Assembly: GCA_934661165.1 (NCBI GenBank)
Contig: CAKUJB010000072.1
Coordinates: 1-6,559 of the forward strand
DNA from: an uncultured Microbacteriaceae bacterium
Lineage (GTDB): Bacteria > Actinomycetota > Actinomycetes > Actinomycetales > Microbacteriaceae
Length of the DNA stretch: 6,559 nucleotides
Reading direction: 5' to 3'
Part shown: piece by piece, positions 1 to 6,559 of the stretch
How the letters are laid out: each line of letters opens with the position of its first letter
Numbering within the stretch: position 1 is the stretch's first letter
Program-made: the position numbers and the translations under genes
Notes under the pieces: model-generated
The model's database searches: none
What the model was told of the DNA's origin: nothing
The model's input: only the letters and a program-made list of their open reading frames with translations

Positions 1-362
1 AGGTAGGCGCGCGCCTCGCACACCCGGCCGATGGGGCTCTGCCCTGCGGCGCGCGCGACGGCGCGGCACTGCGAGCGGGCGCGCTGGTGCTCGTGCTGCT
101 CGAACGCGACCCGCGCCACCTCGTAGAGCGCGGCGGCGTCGCCGCGGCGGAGGCGCGAGGCCCGCTGGAGCTGGGCCTGCGCCTCGCGATAGCGGCCGGC
201 CTCGAGCATCGCGCGGCCGAGCGCGAGCTGCGCGTCGTAGTCGCGGGGGGCGGCGCGGGCGGCCGTCCGCAGCCCCTCGAGCGCCGACTCCTGGGCGGTC
301 GCGGGGGCGTGCGCGAGGAGCAGCAGGCAAGCGGCAAAGGCAGGGAGAAGCTGGTGTTTCAC
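1..362 (-). CDS. Exported TPR protein, N-terminal part (runs off the left edge)
   Basis: The reverse strand from position 362 stays open to the window edge, giving 120 complete codons. The start is GTG at 362-360, preceded after 5 bases by GAGG (complement of 368-371). The first 23 residues form a classical signal peptide: MKHQ, a hydrophobic core rich in Leu/Ala at residues 5-20, and an ATA|QES signal peptidase I site after residue 23. There is no lipobox Cys, so the product is probably soluble in the periplasm or secreted. Residues 40-72 read as a TPR (DYDAQLALGRAMLEAGRYRE and following, with the G-Y-A spacing of the family), and residues 75-105 look like a second, weaker one. It is divergent from the BamD-like gene and shares its upstream region. 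TPRs are binding scaffolds, so no specific function can be assigned. The nearby ATG at 373-371 is in another frame and meets a stop after four codons, so it was rejected as the start. Confidence 0.75.
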   Translation of the reverse strand, partial: MKHQLLPAFAACLLLLAHAPATAQESALEGLRTAARAAPRDYDAQLALGRAMLEAGRYREAQAQLQRASRLRRGDAAALYEVARVAFEQHEHQRARSQCRAVARAAGQSPIGRVCEARAY

Positions 363-482
363 GGGAGCCTCATGGACGGCGCGAGCCGCGCTCGATTCAG
401 TTCCCTGACGGTAACAGAGCCTCGCGGAGGGCGCTCGAAACGGCGTTTGCGGGGCTATCCGGCGCAGAGTAGGGTGCGCCGC
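363..482. other. Divergent intergenic region between the exported TPR gene and the bamD-like gene
   Basis: This 120-base gap separates two divergently read genes, so promoters for both must lie here or inside the opposing 5' ends. No convincing -35/-10 pair was found on either strand. A TATCCG element at 456-461 on the plus strand is only weakly like a -10 box and has no good -35 partner. No inverted repeat or operator-like element stands out. The plus frame of bamD stays open right through this gap and back to position 87, but that upstream part overlaps the reverse-strand signal peptide gene and has no protein-like features. Confidence 0.45.
368..371 (-). promoter_or_regulatory. Ribosome-binding site fixing the GTG start of the left-edge gene
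   Basis: On the minus strand GAGG lies 5 bases before GTG at 362-360. It supports the GTG start, which yields a complete signal peptide, over the nearby out-of-frame ATG. Seen directly in sequence; the function is inferred. Confidence 0.5.
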
Positions 483-1271
483 GTGCAAAGGCTGGTCTCG
501 ATCTTCTCGCTCCTCGCGCTCGCCGCGGCGCTGCTGCCCGGGTGCGGCGGCGCCAACCAGCAGCGGGCCCTGAGCTACGGCGAGAACGCCCGCCGCAGCT
601 ACGAGAACGCCTTCCAAGCCTTCGAGGATCGCGACTGCCTGACGGCCGATCCGCTCTTTCGCCGCATCCGCCGCGAGTACCCGTACAGCCGCTACGCCGC
701 GCTCGCCGAGCTGCGCATCGCCGACTGCCACCTGATCCAGAACCAGTTCACCGAGGCGATCCGCGCGTACCGCTCGTTCGTCCGCGCCCGCCCCGCGCAC
801 GCGGACGTGCCCTACGCGCACTACAAGATCGCCGAGTCCTACTACCGGCAGATCCCGACCGACTTCTTCCTCTCGCCCCCGCCCTGGGAGCGCGACCAGG
901 CGCCCACGCGCTCCGCGCTCCGCGAGCTGCGCCAGTTCATCCTCGACTACCCCGAGAGCGAGCACGTCGACGAGGCGCGCGACATGGTGCGCCAGGCCCT
1001 CACGCAGCTGGCGCGCCACGAGCTCTACGCCGCCGAGTTCTACCTCGGCAACGATCACCCGCGCGCCGCGATCGGCCGCCTCCGGCACCTCCTGAGCGTC
1101 TACGAGGGCTCGGGCATCGAGCCGCAGGCGCTGCTCCTGCTGGGCCGCGTGTACCTCCACATGCGCGAGGTCTCGGATGCCCGCCGCGCGTTCGAGGAGC
1201 TGGTCGAGCGCTTCCCGGAGAGCGGCTACGCCGAGCAGGCCCGCTCGTTCCTGCGCCAGTTCGAAGGTTAG
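483..1271 (+). CDS. bamD: BamD-like outer membrane protein assembly lipoprotein
   Basis: BamD is the TPR lipoprotein of the BAM complex. It sits on the periplasmic face of the outer membrane, contacts BamA and helps fold beta-barrel proteins. The 262-residue product, from GTG at 483, is close to the usual 240-290 residues. Residues 1-21 are a lipoprotein signal with lipobox LPGC (Cys21). The mature part shows the BamD pattern: YENAFQAF near 40; a first TPR ending YPYSRYAALAELRIADC (66-82); FTEAIRAYRSFVRARPAH (89-106); AHYKIAESYYRQI (112-124); the hallmark RDQAPTRSALRELRQFI (137-153); YPESEHVDEAR (156-166); and LARHELYAAEFYL (176-188) followed by RAAIGRL. A last TPR spans about 215-258. AGGG at 471-474 lies 8 bases before GTG 483. 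An in-frame GTG at 474 would add MRR and is a credible alternative start (265 residues). The gene is followed 56 bases later by another TPR gene on the same strand, probably in one operon. The family assignment is firm; the orthology is inferred. Confidence 0.87.
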   Translation: MQRLVSIFSLLALAAALLPGCGGANQQRALSYGENARRSYENAFQAFEDRDCLTADPLFRRIRREYPYSRYAALAELRIADCHLIQNQFTEAIRAYRSFVRARPAHADVPYAHYKIAESYYRQIPTDFFLSPPPWERDQAPTRSALRELRQFILDYPESEHVDEARDMVRQALTQLARHELYAAEFYLGNDHPRAAIGRLRHLLSVYEGSGIEPQALLLLGRVYLHMREVSDARRAFEELVERFPESGYAEQARSFLRQFEG

Positions 1272-1291
1272 GCCACGACCCAGCAATCTTG

Positions 1292-1311
1292 CGGTCGGGC
1301 CAGAACGACCG
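1292..1311 (+). other. Small hairpin in the bamD/TPR intergenic gap
   Basis: CGGTCG (1292-1297) and CGACCG (1306-1311) form a perfect 6-bp stem with an 8-base loop, ending 16 bases before the next start codon. No T-tract follows, so it is a poor intrinsic terminator. It could hinder ribosome loading or mark an mRNA end, or be chance in such GC-rich DNA. Confidence 0.25.
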
Positions 1312-1327
1312 ATACCATGGGCACCGC

Positions 1328-2050
1328 ATGGACGAGCGCACCAAGCAGCTGTTGTCGCTGGGCCGCGAGCACTACGACAAGCGCGAGTTCGAGAGGGCCG
1401 AGCACTACCTGCGTCAGGTGCTCGAGCGCGACGACGCGCGCTTCGCCGACGTCTACAACATGCTTGGCGTGATCCACCACGATCGCGGGCGCTTCGAAGA
1501 GGCGCAGGGCTGCTTCGAGGAGTCGCTCTCGATCAACCCGAACTACACGGAGGCCGCGCTCAACCTCGCGGTCACCTACAACGATCTGGGTCGGTACGAC
1601 GAGGCGAAGAAGATCTACAAGGCCGCGCTCTCCCGCGGTGAGGACGCGCCGGGCCAGCTCGATCCCTTCATCAAGGGCAAGATCGCCAACCTCCACGCCG
1701 AGGTCGCGCAAGCCTACGTCGACGCCGGCATGCTGCCGGACGCGATGCACGAGCTGCGCAAGGCCATCCTGCTCTGCCCGACCTTCTCGGATCTGCGGCT
1801 GCGGCTGGCCAACCTGTACCGCCAGCAGGGCGATCTCGACGCGGCGCGCTTCGAGCTCGAGGAGGCGGTGGACGCGCGTCCAGCGTTCGTCCCCGCGCAC
1901 ATCGCCCTCGGCGTCGTGCTGCTCGCGCTCGGCGACAAGGACAAGGCGCTCGTGCGCTGGCGCCGCGCGCTCGAGATCGACCCGGAGAACAAGGCCGCGG
2001 CGATGTACGTGCGGATGACCGAGGGCATGCAGGACGGCAGCGTCGAGTAG
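1328..2050 (+). CDS. TPR-repeat protein without export signal (probably cytoplasmic)
   Basis: The product has 240 residues and is almost entirely TPR. Repeats lie at about 5-38 (SLGREHYDKREFERAEHYL), 40-71 (VYNMLGVIHHDRGRFEEAQG, ending NP), 74-107 (ALNLAVTYNDLGRYDEAKKI), 120-151 (AEVAQAYVDAGMLPDAMHEL, ending CP), 154-187 (RLRLANLYRQQGDLDAARFE, ending RP) and 188-221 (HIALGVVLLALGDKDKALVR, ending IDPEN). An acidic tail follows. A non-consensus insert of about 12 residues (GEDAPGQLDPFI, 104-115) separates repeats 3 and 4. There is no signal peptide or membrane segment, unlike its three lipoprotein neighbours, so a cytoplasmic scaffold is most likely. The start is ATG 1328; no clear purine-rich ribosome-binding site precedes it, and the ATG at 1317 is out of frame. 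It lies 56 bases after bamD on the same strand, suggesting co-transcription. The partner and process are not visible, and I do not recognise a named family beyond TPR. Confidence 0.85.
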   Translation: MDERTKQLLSLGREHYDKREFERAEHYLRQVLERDDARFADVYNMLGVIHHDRGRFEEAQGCFEESLSINPNYTEAALNLAVTYNDLGRYDEAKKIYKAALSRGEDAPGQLDPFIKGKIANLHAEVAQAYVDAGMLPDAMHELRKAILLCPTFSDLRLRLANLYRQQGDLDAARFELEEAVDARPAFVPAHIALGVVLLALGDKDKALVRWRRALEIDPENKAAAMYVRMTEGMQDGSVE

Positions 2051-2159
2051 CCTCGTCGGACGAATCTCCTGCTCGTCTCTCGGATGCCGGGCTGGATCGG
2101 GTTTTCCCCCGATGCAACGCGGTCGGGCCTCTGTCATCGTCAGTGACCTGGAGGCGTGC
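2051..2159 (+). other. Intergenic gap with a weak hairpin before the VWA gene
   Basis: This 109-base gap holds one clean inverted repeat, ATCGGG (2096-2101) and CCCGAT (2108-2113) around the loop TTTTCC. The stem is only 6 bp and is not followed by a T-tract, so its role as a terminator for the TPR operon is unproven. A promoter for the VWA lipoprotein gene probably lies here, but no convincing -35/-10 pair was found. Confidence 0.35.
2150..2154 (+). promoter_or_regulatory. Ribosome-binding site deciding the VWA lipoprotein start
   Basis: GGAGG sits 5 bases before ATG 2160. It supports that start over the in-frame ATG at 2112, which has no such site and would bury the lipoprotein signal 16 residues inside the protein. 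The surrounding CTGGAGG followed by CGT nearly matches the site before the next gene (3497-3506). Confidence 0.75.
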
Positions 2160-3392
2160 ATGCGACGAAGCTTGGTGTGGGCGTGCGTGGGGATCGCCGG
2201 GGCGCTCGCGTCGGGGTGTGACTGCAGCGGGAACCTCCACGCCGAGGAGGGGCCGTGCGACGTCGCGCCCGAGGTGCGACCGGAGGCGTGCGGTCAGCCG
2301 TGCTCCTCGCTCGAGCCCTGCCCGGGCGGCTTCTACTGCCACGCGACCGGGGTGTGCACGGCCGACTGCGAGCCGGAGAGCGGAGCCGGCTGCCCGGCCC
2401 CGGCGACCTGCACCGCGTCGGGCATGTGCCTCTCCCCCGACGGCGGCGTCGCGATGGACGCCCGCCCCCGCGCCGACGTGCCGGGCTGCGCGAACGTCAG
2501 CGTCGCCACCCGCCGCGTCACCCCGACCGTGGTCCTCGTCGTCGATCAGTCGAGCAGCATGACCGCGGGCTTCGGCGACAGTGACCGCTGGAATTCGCTG
2601 CGGGACTCGCTGATGGACGAGCCGGACGGGCTCGTCTCGTCCCTGCAGTCGCTCGTCCGCTTCGGCCTCGCGCTCTACAGCGCCGAGCAGCCCGACGACG
2701 ACGAGCCGGTGCCGGGGATGTGCCCGCTCATCACGTGGGTCGAGCCCGCGATCGACAACCACTCGGCCATCGACGACGAGTACCGCGGCGCGCGGGTGAT
2801 CGACGAGACGCCGACCGGCGAGAGCCTCGATGCGGTCATCGATCTCGTCACCAACATCCCGGACCCGACCGACGACCCGATCATCTTCATCCTCGCGACG
2901 GACGGCGAGCCCGACACCTGCGCGCAGCCGAACCCGCAGGAGGGCCAGCCCGAGTCGCTCGCGGCGGCCGCCCGCGCCTTCGGGCTCGGCATCCGCACGT
3001 ACGTCATCAGCGTCGGCCGGGGCACCGTCTCCGCCGAGCACCTGCAGGACATGGCCAACGCGGGCCTCGGCCGCGGCGCCGGCGATCCGGACGCGGAGTA
3101 CTGGGTGGCTGGCGACGACGCGGGCCTTCGCGACGCGCTCCTCTCGATCATCGGCGGCGAGCTCTCGTGCGTGGTCGAGCTGAACGGCCGCATTCAGGAT
3201 CTCGACGAGGCCTGCGGCCCCGAGTCGAGCGTCGTGCTCGACGGCACCCCGCTCACCTGCGGTGACGAGAACGGCTGGCGCATCATCGACGAGGACCACA
3301 TCGAGCTCCTCGGCGACGCGTGCGAGCAGTTCCAGAGCGGCCCCGGCGTCCGCCTCGAGGCGACCTTCGCGTGCGGCGTGATCCTGATCTGA
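2160..3392 (+). CDS. VWA-domain lipoprotein with Cys-rich neck
   Basis: The product has 410 residues. Residues 1-20 are a lipoprotein signal (MRRSLVWACV then GALASGC, Cys20 lipidated). Residues 20-110 are a Cys-rich neck with at least 12 Cys in a CxPCSS-LEPCPGGFYC-GVCTADC-like spacing, similar to small disulfide-rich EGF-like modules, ending in an Asp/Pro/Ala linker. Residues about 120-335 form a von Willebrand A domain: strand TPTVVLVV, then the MIDAS signature D129-x-S131-x-S133, a MIDAS Thr in the ETPTGESLDAVIDLV segment (217 or 219), and the third MIDAS Asp in IFILATDGEPDT (D248). The metal site therefore looks complete. Residues 336-410 are a small C-terminal domain with five Cys (337, 352, 367, 388, 405) that often follows such VWA domains in myxobacteria, as far as I recall. 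VWA domains bind protein or matrix ligands through Mg/Mn; the ligand here is unknown. The location is probably the periplasm or cell surface. A 118-base gap precedes the next lipoprotein gene. Confidence 0.88.
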   Translation: MRRSLVWACVGIAGALASGCDCSGNLHAEEGPCDVAPEVRPEACGQPCSSLEPCPGGFYCHATGVCTADCEPESGAGCPAPATCTASGMCLSPDGGVAMDARPRADVPGCANVSVATRRVTPTVVLVVDQSSSMTAGFGDSDRWNSLRDSLMDEPDGLVSSLQSLVRFGLALYSAEQPDDDEPVPGMCPLITWVEPAIDNHSAIDDEYRGARVIDETPTGESLDAVIDLVTNIPDPTDDPIIFILATDGEPDTCAQPNPQEGQPESLAAAARAFGLGIRTYVISVGRGTVSAEHLQDMANAGLGRGAGDPDAEYWVAGDDAGLRDALLSIIGGELSCVVELNGRIQDLDEACGPESSVVLDGTPLTCGDENGWRIIDEDHIELLGDACEQFQSGPGVRLEATFACGVILI

Positions 3393-3405
3393 TCCTTCAG
3401 AGATC
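3386..3405 (+). terminator. Possible weak stem-loop over the VWA stop codon
   Basis: TCTGA (3388-3392, including the TGA stop) pairs with TCAGA (3397-3401) around the loop TCCT. GA/TC can extend the stem across a two-base bulge. The stem is short and no T-run follows, so this is at best a weak terminator and may be chance. The rest of the 118-base gap to 3511 holds a bulged CCGGCCGTG / CACGGTGGCCGG inverted repeat (about 3416-3454) and no obvious promoter. Confidence 0.18.
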
Positions 3406-3498
3406 GATCGTGACCCGGCCGTGATCGGTGCGCGACACGGTGGCCGGCGTGTAGCGCCTCGAGGAAGCTCTGCGCTGCGCGAGCGTAGAAGGGGCTCT

Positions 3499-3503
3499 GG
3501 AGG
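3499..3503 (+). promoter_or_regulatory. Ribosome-binding site deciding the MopE-repeat lipoprotein start
   Basis: GGAGG lies 7 bases before ATG 3511, which begins a compact lipoprotein signal. The reading frame is open back to about 3421, but that extra stretch is Arg/Gly-rich, has no ribosome-binding site and would place the signal 30 residues in. Confidence 0.78.
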
Positions 3504-3510
3504 TGTCTGG

Positions 3511-6558
<3,048 letters not shown>

Positions 6559-6559
6559 G

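Noticed and set aside
87..482. N-terminal extension of the bamD frame
   Set aside because: This part is Arg/Gly-rich without protein features, overlaps the divergent exported TPR gene, and would bury the lipobox signal. The start at 483 (or 474) gives a normal lipoprotein.
542..1327. Upstream extension of the TPR gene frame through bamD
   Set aside because: It is an out-of-frame shadow of bamD with a Pro/Arg-rich translation; TPR-like sequence begins only at ATG 1328.
2096..2113. Hairpin ATCGGG-TTTTCC-CCCGAT as a terminator
   Set aside because: The stem is only 6 bp and the T-run is in the loop, not after the stem, so it does not meet the pattern of an intrinsic terminator. It is kept only as part of the gap description.
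1268..2161. 297-codon open frame on the minus strand opposite the TPR gene
   Set aside because: Its Leu/Val/Arg-rich translation mirrors the TPR codons in antisense. No domain or start signal was seen.

Overview
The window is very GC-rich and looks like chromosomal DNA of a myxobacterium-like member of the Myxococcota (Polyangia/Sandaracinaceae type). That placement is inferred, not proven. It rests on the GC-rich third codon positions, the abundance of secreted and lipid-anchored proteins with Asp/Gly-rich or Cys-rich linkers, a von Willebrand A (VWA) lipoprotein with a Cys-rich neck, and a large lipoprotein carrying many MopE-type CDGxDNDCDG repeats. No rRNA, tRNA, CRISPR array, insertion sequence or phage gene was seen.

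Layout: (i) 1-362, minus strand, is the N-terminal part of an exported TPR protein that runs off the left edge. (ii) 363-482 is the divergent intergenic region. (iii) 483-1271, plus strand, is a BamD-like outer membrane assembly lipoprotein. (iv) 1328-2050, plus, is a 240-residue TPR protein with no export signal, probably co-transcribed with bamD. (v) 2160-3392, plus, is a 410-residue VWA lipoprotein with an intact MIDAS metal site. (vi) 3511-6558, plus, is a 1015-residue lipoprotein with eight MopE-type metal-binding motifs, a likely seven-bladed TolB-like beta-propeller and a C-terminal lamin-tail-like domain. It stops one base before the window ends.

The window falls into two halves. The left half is TPR scaffold proteins, including a conserved envelope-biogenesis component (BamD). 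The right half is two successive secreted lipoproteins with near-identical ribosome-binding contexts (CTGGAGG followed by YGT), Asp right after the lipidated Cys, and divalent-metal-binding folds. These two are probably cell-surface or periplasmic proteins, but nothing here shows their ligand or that they work together. The most noteworthy structure is the higher-order internal repeat of the last gene, in which two different Cys-rich spacers alternate between the eight CDG motifs with a period of about 117-123 codons.
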